From: Limnohabitans sp. INBF002
GTDB taxonomy: Bacteria > Pseudomonadota > Gammaproteobacteria > Burkholderiales > Burkholderiaceae_C
Length of the DNA stretch: 64,000 nt
Reading direction: 5' to 3'
Assembly (NCBI RefSeq): GCF_027924905.1
Contig: NZ_AP027055.1
Coordinates: 496,001 to 560,000 of the forward strand
Position numbers and translations under genes: made by a program. Shown here in pieces: positions 53,601 to 61,823 of this stretch; positions within the stretch are counted from its first letter, which is position 1; each line of letters opens with the position of its first letter. A model generated the notes under the pieces. It saw only the letters and a program-made list of their open reading frames with translations, was not told where the DNA came from and did not search any database.

Positions 53601-54295
53601 CACGCCATGTGCGTGTCTATGGCTTGTGTGGGTGTGATGTCGGGTACGACCACCTCGCGTGGTTTGCGCTCTTGCTCGCGCCACATTTCGCTCAAGGTTT
53701 TCAGCAGCTTGGCTGGGTCTTGGCCGATGAGGCGCGTGATGTGTTGCAGCGTGTCGCCGCTGAGTGGGTAAAACCATTCGCGCCAATAGTCTTGCACCAG
53801 CGTGAGCTTGAGTTGGTCGGCGTTCTCAAGCCGCGTTTGCTCAAACAGGTTGTGGCTCTCTAGCGCATGCTGCGTGAGCATGCGGCGCGACCAACCGTGG
53901 ATGGTGTAGATCGCGGCATCGTCCATCCACTCGGCGGCGCAGTTGAGCTGCAAGGCGCAGCGCGGCCACAGCGCGTTGTCAAAGCTGTCGCGCAGCTTCT
54001 CTAAAAATTCATCCACTTTCAACGAGGCGGGGAACTCGCGGCCCTGCGCGCTCAAGTCAAAGTAAGTGGCGGCTTGGCTCAGGCGTGTGCGAATGCGCTC
54101 GCGCAGCTCTGCGGTGGCGGCGTCGGTGAACGTCATCACCAAAATTTGCGGAGGCAACAAAGCCTCGGTGCGTTCGTGGCCTAGCACTAGGCGCAGGTAC
54201 AGCGCGGCGAGTGTCCATGTTTTACCCGTGCCTGCGCTGGCCTCGATCACTTGGCGGCCATGCAGCGGCAGGGTGTGTGCGTTGAGGGCTTTCAT
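50684..54295 (-). CDS. recB: Exodeoxyribonuclease V subunit beta (RecB helicase-nuclease)
   Basis: A 1203-residue protein. The Walker A motif is VIEASAGTGKTWTLAALYLR near residue 17, then VDEFQDTDPWQY (DEAD-like motif II) and YKSKGLQYPLVFVPFAG. The C-terminal nuclease has MDLVLQHDGRYWVVDYKSNK, with the D-x(n)-D-Y-K catalytic set, so it should be active. The start overlaps recC by four bases. It makes the 3'-to-5' motor and the single nuclease site of RecBCD. Confidence 0.96.
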   Translation of the reverse strand: MKALNAHTLPLHGRQVIEASAGTGKTWTLAALYLRLVLGHERTEALLPPQILVMTFTDAATAELRERIRTRLSQAATYFDLSAQGREFPASLKVDEFLEKLRDSFDNALWPRCALQLNCAAEWMDDAAIYTIHGWSRRMLTQHALESHNLFEQTRLENADQLKLTLVQDYWREWFYPLSGDTLQHITRLIGQDPAKLLKTLSEMWREQERKPREVVVPDITPTQAIDTHMAWQAQVEAAALAAREAWSNATLQALQEAGAQKKIKGLRADYFANWLSALQAWATQSAKAHVSKEEFKVLERFTTQALQDKGWAEAEGIAFFAAMQTYIALFDAKPNTDKHIALHAAYAVGEAYKAAKTQRAAFDFSDLLQNLHHAVMADDGRLATAIRQQYPVALVDEFQDTDPWQYGTLNRIYAPDACNEGNALVMIGDPKQAIYSFRGADLGTYLQARNDAQTTNNDALHTLTGNHRSSVGLVEAVNHVFMQTEQPFASAQGEIVFVKVSAQGKEPALVVNGEERPPFTVWQMHTEEDADVVSSASYLHHTAQVFGDQMADLLNKGAATPGDMAVLVRSQKQADAVRHALRARHIPSVYLSDHTSVYQSTEATDLWRLLRAVASPRQTGWVRAAVGSRLWALDLHEVLTTTQDEAQWEQLLEQFHQWHGLWQQHGVLPMLHQWLHSQHVAQRMLAQPDGERRLSNLLHLGELLQHAEQSLQGEHALVRYLSEQIQSQHHDSDAQQARLETDALCVKVITYHKSKGLQYPLVFVPFAGAFAVEKKAKTNFAQDDEGDDDSDAEATSVEEDMRLLYVALTRAQRGLWMGVAETKNDLSKATAKTELKRSALSLLLKREARGDLSNQLHSLWGTCAHIQVAALPALQHISYQAPAAINAPKDALTPTRTHHSLWWTASFSAITRGLVSESKRDEAVADAITDAIMGATSDAQPDAVTTPAPEPESISAWQSFPAGARYGTLLHDLLEWLSQNNWPVANTQAPDWAKQAWANLLERKASWLQLDEAPRAQLEPWLQAVVQTPLPLHELNAAPLTLRELSTEHMWPEMEFNLEVSHVSATALDQLIQSHVFEGTPRPALQARVMQGMLTGSMDLVLQHDGRYWVVDYKSNKLPSYDPNTLQDAVLHKRYEVQYVLYTLALHRLLKVRLPGYDYAQHMGGAVYMFLRGIHAEGAGVHLQRPPQALIEALDALFANGL

Positions 54296-57200
54296 GCGTC
54301 AGCCTCTTCGGTGCTGTCGGCATTCAGGTGAATCACCTTGGCGGCTTTGAACATGGGCTCGTACAAGCGGGTGGCCCAATGGTTCAGGCTGGCTTCCATC
54401 TCTTCAAAACTGGTGAACACGCGTTGCAGGGCGGGCGAGTCTGTGTATTCGCCGCTCTTGCCAAAGCCGCCTTCAAAGGCAGCTTGCGCTTTGCCCATCG
54501 CGTCTTTGCTGCCGCCGTACACGCCCATCACAAACGCGCAGGCGGTTTTGCCCGCCACAGGCAAGGGCTGTGTCCATGCTTCTGAATACACATCGCACAG
54601 ATCTTGCAAATGCGCTTGTGCCGTGTCTGCGTCGATGGGCTTGAGTTCGATGGCGGCATCAAAACCAATTTGCACGCTGGTGGTGGGCGTGCCACTGGCG
54701 CAGGCTGCCAAGTGGTGCAGCCACAGTTGGCTGAGTGTGTCGAGGCGAGGAACTTGGTTTTCTTTTTTGCCTTCGGTCACCGCACCTGGACGCAGGGCCA
54801 CTTGCAGCCACTGTTGCCCAGCGTTATGCGCTTTGCCGTTGGTGTGCCACATGGTTTGGCCGTTGGCCCACTCAGCACTCAGGTGCGTGTGGCCCAGTTG
54901 CCAGCGGGCAGATTGCACGCTCAAGGTGCTGGGCCATTTGGGTAGCAACACATCCAATTGTTCGCGCAGTTTTTCGCGGTCGTTTTCAAACAGGTGTTGT
55001 TGCGCTTCGCCAAAACCGGCCATGGCCAGTTGACCACTCAAGCGCAGTTGGGCGATGGCTTGCTGCGCATCGTCGGCTTGTGCAATGCGTTGGTTGAGTT
55101 TGTATTTTTCTAAACCGTCGAGCGAGAAAGGTTCTTCTTCCTCGGCCGCTTCTTCGGGTTGGTCTAGGCGCAAGCGCAAGCGGTCCACCAAAAACACTTC
55201 TACGGGTTGACGCAGCAAGCGCTGCAAATGTTGCAGCGTCAGCTCGGTGGTGGCCGTGGATGCAGATGCGGCGGAGCTGCTTGTCAACGTGGTTCCATTG
55301 CTTGCAGCGCTCGACGTTGCTGAAACCACTTGCATCGTTGCGCTTGAAGGCAATGCACGCTGCCAATCATCCGCATAGGTTTGAAACGCCGAGTCTTGCG
55401 TGAAGTACTTGGGCGAAAACGCTTGAAGCGGTTGCAGCGGCGCATCGCACGCCACACCGCCATCACGCGTCCATACCGCATTGAGGTAATCCATCAGTTG
55501 AGCCACCAACACCGAGGGTGGTTTGATTTCGTGGTCGGTCGTGCGCCGTCCTTGCCAGCTGATGTAGAGCTTGTCGCGCGCCGACAGCAATGCTTCTAAA
55601 AACAAATAGCGGTCGTCTTCGCGGCGCGAGCGGTCGCCTGCGCGCCAATGTGATTGGGTGCTGCCTGCGTGTGCGGCATCGCTCATCAAATCGAAGTCGC
55701 GTGGGGTTTGGCTGCGTGGGTAGTCGCCATCGTTCATGCCCAGCAAGCACACGCACTTGAACGGGATGGAGCGCATGGGCATGAGCGTGGCGAACTGCAC
55801 GCCACCGCCAAAGAAGCGGCGTTGCATGGCAGGCTGTTGCAGCTGCGCCATCCAGTGTTCGCGCACCACCACCAGTGGCAGTGGGCTGTCGAGGCGGGCC
55901 AGTTGGCATTCGGCCAGCCATGTTTCTAGCGGGGCCATCACGCGTTCCATCAAACGCTCATCCGCTTCGTCGCTGGGCTTGAAGAACAAAGCGACGAGCT
56001 GCTGCAACACCGCCACCCATTCGGTAGGTGTGTGGTCTTGGCGTAGTTTGAGCAAGGCAATTTGTGTGTGGCGCAGCCATTGCAACAGGCCATCGACCAC
56101 GCGTGCGTCGAGGCCGCCTACGCCCGGCTGGGGCAAGGTGTCGAGCCAAGGTGTGGCCCATGTGTCGTGGGTGTTGTCGGTGTGCGCGGCATCGGTGCTG
56201 ACTAAGCGGGATGTGCCAACGGCGTAGCCCAGCAGCAAACGTTCCACACCAAACAGCCAACTGTTTTGGTTGGCATCGGCCATGTCGGGTGCTATGCCCC
56301 AGGGCTTGCGGTGTGGGGCGTCTAGGCCCCAGCGCACGCCGGCGTCGGCTAACCAACTGTCGAGCTGGGCCACGTCGTGCTCTTCTAGGCCGAAACGTTC
56401 GCGCACAGCGGCCACTTCAAACAGGCTTTGCCACTCCACGCGCGTCACGCGCAGTTGGGGCAGTTGCAGCAGGGTGTCGAGTGCTTGCACCAAGGGTTCG
56501 GTGCGCGGTGTGGTGTCGGCCACGGTGTAGGGCAGGTGGCGCGGGTCATGGGTTTGGGCGTTATGGGCAAAGCGACCAAACACCGCGTGGATGTGCGGCG
56601 CAAAGTTGGCCATGTCGGGCACCATCACCATGATGTCGCTGGGCTTCAACGTGGGGTCTGCATCCAGCCACGCCAGCAGTCGGTCGTGCAGCACTTCTAC
56701 CTCGCGCTGGGCTGAGTGTGTTTGCACAAAGTGCACGCTGCTGTCGTTTGCAGGTACGTCGGTTAAGTGATCTGGCAGTGGCGCGAGGTTGAGCAAGGAC
56801 GACTGCAAGTGCTCCAGCATCGTGGGCTCGCGGCCTTCCTCGGCCGCTGTGTCTGCGGGGTCGACAAACACATCCACGCGGTTGAACTGGCCTTTGTATT
56901 GGTCCACATCGTCAAAGCCATCGAGCAAATGCAAATAGTCGCGGCCATGTTTGCCCCATGCAGCCAGCAGAGGATGCGTGTCGGTGTGTAGGGTGTATTG
57001 GTCGGCCTCAGACAGCGAGCCATCGTCTTGCGGCACGGGCAAACCGGCTTTGTGTGCTTGGCGTTGCTTAGACAACTTAGCCAATGGCACGCGGCTTTCC
57101 ACCACATGGCCCCAGTAGTGCTGACAGGGGTTTTGCACCAGCATGAGCACTTGGCACACGCGGCCCAAAGCGGCCAGCGCCTGCACGGTTTGCATGGGCA

Positions 57201-57972
57201 GCGACGTCACACCAAACACCATGATGCGATGCGGCACACCCGCAGGGCGTTGGCCATTGCCATCGTTCAATTCATGCAGGCTGGCCATCTTGGCCATGAA
57301 CGCTTCGTGCACTTTGGCACGTGAACTGTAGCTGTGTTGGGTATCAGTGTTTAAAGCAGCCTTCACCTCGGCATCAGCCGCAAGGTCATCTAGCAAATCG
57401 CGCCACAGTTCGGGCTGCCAGCTTTGTGCGGCGGGCAGGGGCGTGGCCATGCCTGCTTGGGTGCGCAGTGTGTCTTTGTGATTGGCCCAGTCTTCTAGCC
57501 AATCGGCGCGGTAGTTTTGGTAACCGTCCAGCACGTCGGCCAGCTGCGCGGCCAGTTGGTAGGCGCGGCGGTTCATGGGCGACGCATCAGCCTCGGCTTG
57601 GCCTAGGTAATTTTTCAGTGGCGCAAAGCTGGGCTTGGCTAACAAGTCGGGCAGGCGGCGCATGATGCGCCACACCAACGGCGACTTGTCCAGCGGCATG
57701 TGCGCGGGAACGCTGTCAGGCCCCAACACCGCACGGTAAATCTGCCACAGCTTCGTCGATGGCAGCTCCACCTGCGTGGCCGCGCAAATGCCAAGGTCTT
57801 TGGCTAAGGCCAGCTCTAGCCAATGCTTCATGCCGTTGCTTTGCACCAGCAACACCTCGGGCGCGAGCACGGGCAGCGGGTGGTTGCGGATGAACTGCAC
57901 CGCCAACTCGCGCAGGCCCTCTAGCTGGTTGCTGTGAAGCACCATAAAACCGGTGGCGTGGGGGCTAGACAT
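54292..57972 (-). CDS. recC: Exodeoxyribonuclease V subunit gamma (RecC)
   Basis: A 1226-residue protein. The N-terminus VLHSNQLEGLRELAVQFI with VLLVQSNGMKHWLELALAKD matches RecC, and CVCLLGMNDGDYPRSQTPRD and ISWQGRRTTDHEIKPPSVLV are family segments. RecC recognises Chi and splits the DNA strands. It is the first gene of the operon. The start is uncertain: the ATG at 57972 is taken here, and 57945 or 58026 are possible; none has a good ribosome site. Confidence 0.94.
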   Translation of the reverse strand: MSSPHATGFMVLHSNQLEGLRELAVQFIRNHPLPVLAPEVLLVQSNGMKHWLELALAKDLGICAATQVELPSTKLWQIYRAVLGPDSVPAHMPLDKSPLVWRIMRRLPDLLAKPSFAPLKNYLGQAEADASPMNRRAYQLAAQLADVLDGYQNYRADWLEDWANHKDTLRTQAGMATPLPAAQSWQPELWRDLLDDLAADAEVKAALNTDTQHSYSSRAKVHEAFMAKMASLHELNDGNGQRPAGVPHRIMVFGVTSLPMQTVQALAALGRVCQVLMLVQNPCQHYWGHVVESRVPLAKLSKQRQAHKAGLPVPQDDGSLSEADQYTLHTDTHPLLAAWGKHGRDYLHLLDGFDDVDQYKGQFNRVDVFVDPADTAAEEGREPTMLEHLQSSLLNLAPLPDHLTDVPANDSSVHFVQTHSAQREVEVLHDRLLAWLDADPTLKPSDIMVMVPDMANFAPHIHAVFGRFAHNAQTHDPRHLPYTVADTTPRTEPLVQALDTLLQLPQLRVTRVEWQSLFEVAAVRERFGLEEHDVAQLDSWLADAGVRWGLDAPHRKPWGIAPDMADANQNSWLFGVERLLLGYAVGTSRLVSTDAAHTDNTHDTWATPWLDTLPQPGVGGLDARVVDGLLQWLRHTQIALLKLRQDHTPTEWVAVLQQLVALFFKPSDEADERLMERVMAPLETWLAECQLARLDSPLPLVVVREHWMAQLQQPAMQRRFFGGGVQFATLMPMRSIPFKCVCLLGMNDGDYPRSQTPRDFDLMSDAAHAGSTQSHWRAGDRSRREDDRYLFLEALLSARDKLYISWQGRRTTDHEIKPPSVLVAQLMDYLNAVWTRDGGVACDAPLQPLQAFSPKYFTQDSAFQTYADDWQRALPSSATMQVVSATSSAASNGTTLTSSSAASASTATTELTLQHLQRLLRQPVEVFLVDRLRLRLDQPEEAAEEEEPFSLDGLEKYKLNQRIAQADDAQQAIAQLRLSGQLAMAGFGEAQQHLFENDREKLREQLDVLLPKWPSTLSVQSARWQLGHTHLSAEWANGQTMWHTNGKAHNAGQQWLQVALRPGAVTEGKKENQVPRLDTLSQLWLHHLAACASGTPTTSVQIGFDAAIELKPIDADTAQAHLQDLCDVYSEAWTQPLPVAGKTACAFVMGVYGGSKDAMGKAQAAFEGGFGKSGEYTDSPALQRVFTSFEEMEASLNHWATRLYEPMFKAAKVIHLNADSTEEADA

Positions 57973-58085
57973 GTGGGCAGAACGGGCGAAAAAAGGGGCT
58001 AAATATTTGCAGTAGTCAGTGAGCATACTGGAAGGCAGGGCCCAAACCGTGAGCCTATTTAATCCAGATCAACGGACACAATAAG

Positions 58086-58367
58086 ATGCACGGCTCTTTT
58101 AAAAAGAACACATCACGGTTAATTCATATGCATCTATCGCAAGTAGCCACGCTTTGCGCTCTCGCCTTAGCACTAGGCGGCTGCAGCCCATTAGGCCCTG
58201 CCAGAATGTCCGCCACCGAAATGCCCAACCCTGCCTCGGTCAACTGCATCAACATGGGTGGCAAGCTGACGCTCCAACGCACCCCGCAAGGCGAATGGGG
58301 CATGTGCCAATTGCCCTCGGGCAAGGTGTGTGAGGAGTGGGCTTTGTTTCGGGGCGTGTGTTCTTAG
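58086..58367 (+). CDS. DUF333 family small lipoprotein
   Basis: A 93-residue protein. The lipobox is LALGGC, followed by a mature part N-P-A-S-V-N-C-I-N-M-G-G-K-L and C-x-L-P-S-G-x-x-C-x-E-W-A-x-F-R-G-x-C, the DUF333 pattern (also called putative hemolysin-type). Five conserved cysteines are present. The function is unknown. The start at 58086 gives a basic N-region for the signal; 58128 is an alternative. It is divergent from recC. Confidence 0.78.
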   Translation: MHGSFKKNTSRLIHMHLSQVATLCALALALGGCSPLGPARMSATEMPNPASVNCINMGGKLTLQRTPQGEWGMCQLPSGKVCEEWALFRGVCS

Positions 58368-58370
58368 CAG

Positions 58371-59117
58371 TTATGCCGCTTTGACTTCACGTACCTCAAC
58401 CGAGCTGGTGTCGGTGGGTGATCGCCTGTAAAGCTCATTGGCACGCAGCAGGTGGTCTCGCATCGCTTCAGCCGCGAGGTCTCCGTTGCTATCTGCGATC
58501 GCCTCATAAATTCGGCGATGTTCTGCCAAAGTGAGTTGTTCTGAGCCAGGGGCCCGAACGATGTTTTGGTAATACTCACCAGCCCAGTTGAAAAGCGCCT
58601 CAACAATCGATGGAAAAATTGGATTGCCCGAAATAGACGCAATCTCGCGATGGAACAACATGTCGCGATAAAGAAACTGATCCATCTCGTTCAGCGCTTC
58701 GCAATGCGCTTCCCATCGCGCTAACAACCGGGCTTTGTCTTCTTGGGTCGCATTTTGAGCCGCCATCTTGCACAACCCAGTTTCCAGAAAAACGCGTGCA
58801 TCTTTGAGATGCTCCAGCATTCCCGGCTCCATGAGCAACATGTGTTTCGCGCCACCAGCGACCTGTTCAATCAACAAATCAGCCGTTGGTACCACCACGC
58901 GGGCGCGTTCGCCATGGGTGATCTCCACGATGCCGGAACGGGCAAGGTCTTGCAAGGCTTCACGAATCGCGGGGCGCCCTACACCGTACGTGTCCATCAG
59001 GTCACGTTCAGAGGGCAGTTGATCACCAGCGCGCCATTCGCCTGAGCGAATACGCTGTAGCAATCGGTCTACGACTTCTTGGTAAATCTTTCTACGCTGT
59101 ATGGGTTCTGTTTTCAT
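58371..59117 (-). CDS. FadR-subfamily GntR transcriptional regulator
   Basis: A 248-residue protein from ATG 59117. The N-terminal winged helix includes LPSERDLMDTYGVGRPAIREALQDLARSGI, and the C-terminal FCD domain has DMLFHREIASISGNPIF and AEHRRIYEAI, with the His and Asp that bind a metal or acid ligand. It is the last gene of the acid-sugar operon, 42 bases after the kinase, and should sense the substrate and control the operon. A 27-base upstream extension of the frame is possible. Confidence 0.9.
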   Translation of the reverse strand: MKTEPIQRRKIYQEVVDRLLQRIRSGEWRAGDQLPSERDLMDTYGVGRPAIREALQDLARSGIVEITHGERARVVVPTADLLIEQVAGGAKHMLLMEPGMLEHLKDARVFLETGLCKMAAQNATQEDKARLLARWEAHCEALNEMDQFLYRDMLFHREIASISGNPIFPSIVEALFNWAGEYYQNIVRAPGSEQLTLAEHRRIYEAIADSNGDLAAEAMRDHLLRANELYRRSPTDTSSVEVREVKAA

Positions 59118-59159
59118 GGTGCGGCAAGGATAGCTGAACGTCATATTAACGGCAGTGCA

Positions 59160-60536
59160 CTAGGCGGTGCCTTTCAGTACCCGTTCAAAAAAGTCAGGTC
59201 CACCCATTTGTCCGCCTTTCAACGCCACCTCCAAGCCATCCATGTCTGTCGATTCTGCGTGTGCGCGACACAGCGGCGCACCTGGTGTCAGTTGGCTGAC
59301 AACGGTGAGTGCTGCAATATCGAGGGCACTGGCAACCGCGCCCGAACTATCGCCGCCCGCAATCGCGATGCGTTGAATACCCGTGGTGTCCACAATGCGT
59401 CGCATGATCGACGCCAGGGCTTGGCCTACGCGTTCATGGGCTTGAGACAGTTCTATGCCGGCCTCACTGGCGAGTTTTGAAAAGCCGAGGACCGCAGGGT
59501 CATCGGGTCCACTCGCTGAATAGATCAAAGGACTCACCCGTTTTTGCACGGCCAGTTGCGCTAACTGAACCAGCCGTTCAACTTCGACTGCACATGTGTC
59601 TGCTGACAAGACGGCTTTGACATCCATGCGTTGCGTATCAAAACCATGCGCCGCAGCCCACGTGATTTGACTTGCGGTCACGGGTGAGCAACTTCCACTA
59701 ATGGCGGCGATGCAATCGACGCCTTTTGTCTGTGGAAAGTCAGTGGGGGCGCTGAGTAATCCAACGCGTCGCCAATGTGCAACCAAAGCGTATGCCAAGC
59801 CCGATGAGGATGCAGAAAAGAGACCAGATCCTCGGTTCGTCCAGACGAGTTGACCTGCAAGAGCGAGTGTTTCTTCATCAATCACATCGAGCAAAACAAC
59901 GGGACCGTCGTTGCCCATGGCTGCATCCAAACGTTGTTGACCCAGACCTTGTTTGAGTGCCACCAGGTCCACAAGTTCAATGCGCTTGGATGTCTGTTTG
60001 GCCAAATGTTGTTTCAAATCGGCCTCGTCCATCGGTGTCACTGGATGGCGCGACATGGTGGGGTGGCGATCGAGTCGATGAACCGCGTCTCCCATTGCTG
60101 CAAACAAATGTCCGAACGCCTGATAGCGACGCAAGCGAGGGGCGCCGACCACCATCGGAGACCAGGAATCTCCCATCACTTTGACCCCAAGATCAATGGC
60201 CGTACCAATGGAGCCAATCTCAGGGTTGGAATCAAAGGTGGAACAAACCTTGTATTGCAAGATGGGTGCGCCAAACGCCTTGAGGCTTGCAAACGCGGGC
60301 GGCAGGTTTTGCTGCATCCATGCAGGGCTACGCCCGCGAGATGTGCCCGCTAAGCCAACGCATTTCATATGCGAAAACTTTTTCACCCAAGCCTGAGACG
60401 GTGTCTGCAAAAACAAAACGGTGGGTACGCCAGCCAGGGTGAATGCTTCCATGACATCGGTAGAGCCAGTGAAGTCATCCCCGTAATAAGCCAACAGAGG
60501 GCCATCAGGCAGCAGCTCAGATGTGGCGTGGTTCAT
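59160..60536 (-). CDS. Four-carbon acid-sugar kinase family (DUF1537), possible OiaK-type
   Basis: A 458-residue protein. It begins MNHATSELLPDGPLLAYYGD and continues DFTGSTDVMEAFTLAGV, the ADP/substrate N-domain motif; the C-domain has IAIAGGDSSGAVASAL, the nucleotide-binding glycine loop. The family phosphorylates 3-keto acid sugars such as 3-oxo-tetronates or 3-oxoisoapionate. The ATG at 60536 overlaps the stop of the RuBisCO-like gene by four bases. This fused gene pair suggests that the kinase makes the phosphate substrate for the next enzyme. Confidence 0.85.
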   Translation of the reverse strand: MNHATSELLPDGPLLAYYGDDFTGSTDVMEAFTLAGVPTVLFLQTPSQAWVKKFSHMKCVGLAGTSRGRSPAWMQQNLPPAFASLKAFGAPILQYKVCSTFDSNPEIGSIGTAIDLGVKVMGDSWSPMVVGAPRLRRYQAFGHLFAAMGDAVHRLDRHPTMSRHPVTPMDEADLKQHLAKQTSKRIELVDLVALKQGLGQQRLDAAMGNDGPVVLLDVIDEETLALAGQLVWTNRGSGLFSASSSGLAYALVAHWRRVGLLSAPTDFPQTKGVDCIAAISGSCSPVTASQITWAAAHGFDTQRMDVKAVLSADTCAVEVERLVQLAQLAVQKRVSPLIYSASGPDDPAVLGFSKLASEAGIELSQAHERVGQALASIMRRIVDTTGIQRIAIAGGDSSGAVASALDIAALTVVSQLTPGAPLCRAHAESTDMDGLEVALKGGQMGGPDFFERVLKGTA

Positions 60537-61783
60537 GACCAAAACCCCATTGCTTGACCCAACTCAGTTTTTTCTGACGCAGCTTGCTGGAGCGGCACGC
60601 CTGCGACTGCGGCATCCCAGGCCTGACGCAACGCCGCGACGCCTGAAGCGACGCCAGCTGGGTGGCCAAAAATTCCACCGCCTGCTGCAAAGATCAAGTC
60701 TTGGCTGTTGGATGTCGATGCATACGTTGCTGCAGCAACCAAGCCTGTTTGCCCCGAGCTAAACACGGGCATCACGTGCATGGGGGCATCTGACCACATG
60801 GGCTCAATCACGGCACGCACAGACTCGGCCACTTGTTCATCGGTCTCACTGAATTTGTTGCCAATGCCGTTGACGTGCAGATGGTCCGCACCGGCCAAGC
60901 GCCAAATCTTATGCCAGGCACGGTAATCCCAACCTAATGCAGGGTGCCGGCTCAAATAGCCCCAGCCATTGCGGTGTGCATGAATGGGCAACGCTGTATG
61001 GCGACGAAGTTCGTGCAAGCCAACGAGTCCGATGGCGTTGAGGCTCACCATGATGCACGTGCCACCTTGCGATTGAACGAAGTCATGACGGCGTTTCATG
61101 TCATCGAGCTCACCCGTGAGGTTGAAGGCCACCATGACCTTTCGGCCCAGGCGATCGGAGGCTTGATGTACTTCGCGCATGACGGCACGCACGCGGTCCT
61201 CGAAAGGGCAGTGTGGTCCTACGGCCTGAAGTTCATCATCTTTGATGAAGTCAATGCCGCCTTGTATGAGTTTTCTGGCTTCCAGCCCAGTTTGTTCTGG
61301 CGAGAGCCCCACACTCGGTTTAATGATCGTGCCAATTAAGGGCCCATTGGGAACGCCTGCGAGCTGGCGCGTGCCTGCAATGCCAAATGCGGGGCCGGGG
61401 TAGGTGCGAGCGAATATGGGGGGGAGTTGGAGGTCCAAAATTCGCAGACCTGAAACGCACTGCAACTCAAACAAGTTACCTGCGACTGTCGCCATGACGT
61501 TGGGAAGTGAAACCCCCATGTTGTCAATTGACCATGACAGCTCCAAAAGACATCGGGTGAACGTGGCACCTTCTTTGTACTTACCTGGAAGACTGGGTTG
61601 CGTGTCTGTCTCTAATACGGTGAGGCGCTCAATGCGTGCACCGCTTCGCTCTTTGAGTTCATCGGTCTCGTTAGCCAGAGATAGGAAAGTACCGCTGGAC
61701 TGTTCTCCAGCGATGGTTTGAGCCGCGCGAAGTGGATCTTCAGGGGTTTCTAACCAGTAGGTGGCGTGAATGCGTTCAGTCAT
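60533..61783 (-). CDS. RuBisCO-like protein, possibly 3-oxoisoapionate-4-phosphate decarboxylase/transcarboxylase
   Basis: A 416-residue protein with the RuBisCO large-chain fold. Counterparts of key residues are kept: Lys155 in GTIIKPSVG (Lys175 in plant RuBisCO), Lys181-Asp183-Glu184 in DFIKDDE (carbamylated Lys201 site), His270-Arg271 in HAHRNGWG, and Lys310 in GIGNKF (loop 6). Family members OiaX and OiaT act on 3-oxoisoapionate-4-phosphate in D-apiose breakdown, and the adjacent DUF1537 kinase is their usual neighbour. It is not a carbon-fixing RuBisCO; no small chain or PRK is present. Confidence 0.82.
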   Translation of the reverse strand: MTERIHATYWLETPEDPLRAAQTIAGEQSSGTFLSLANETDELKERSGARIERLTVLETDTQPSLPGKYKEGATFTRCLLELSWSIDNMGVSLPNVMATVAGNLFELQCVSGLRILDLQLPPIFARTYPGPAFGIAGTRQLAGVPNGPLIGTIIKPSVGLSPEQTGLEARKLIQGGIDFIKDDELQAVGPHCPFEDRVRAVMREVHQASDRLGRKVMVAFNLTGELDDMKRRHDFVQSQGGTCIMVSLNAIGLVGLHELRRHTALPIHAHRNGWGYLSRHPALGWDYRAWHKIWRLAGADHLHVNGIGNKFSETDEQVAESVRAVIEPMWSDAPMHVMPVFSSGQTGLVAAATYASTSNSQDLIFAAGGGIFGHPAGVASGVAALRQAWDAAVAGVPLQQAASEKTELGQAMGFWS

Positions 61784-61823
61784 GATGTTTAGGTGATGTG
61801 AGAACCCATAGCGAGAACGCTAC

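Noticed and set aside
60533..61783. True CO2-fixing RuBisCO
   Set aside because: There is no small subunit, no phosphoribulokinase, the protein is shorter than form I or II large chains, and the neighbour is a DUF1537 kinase.
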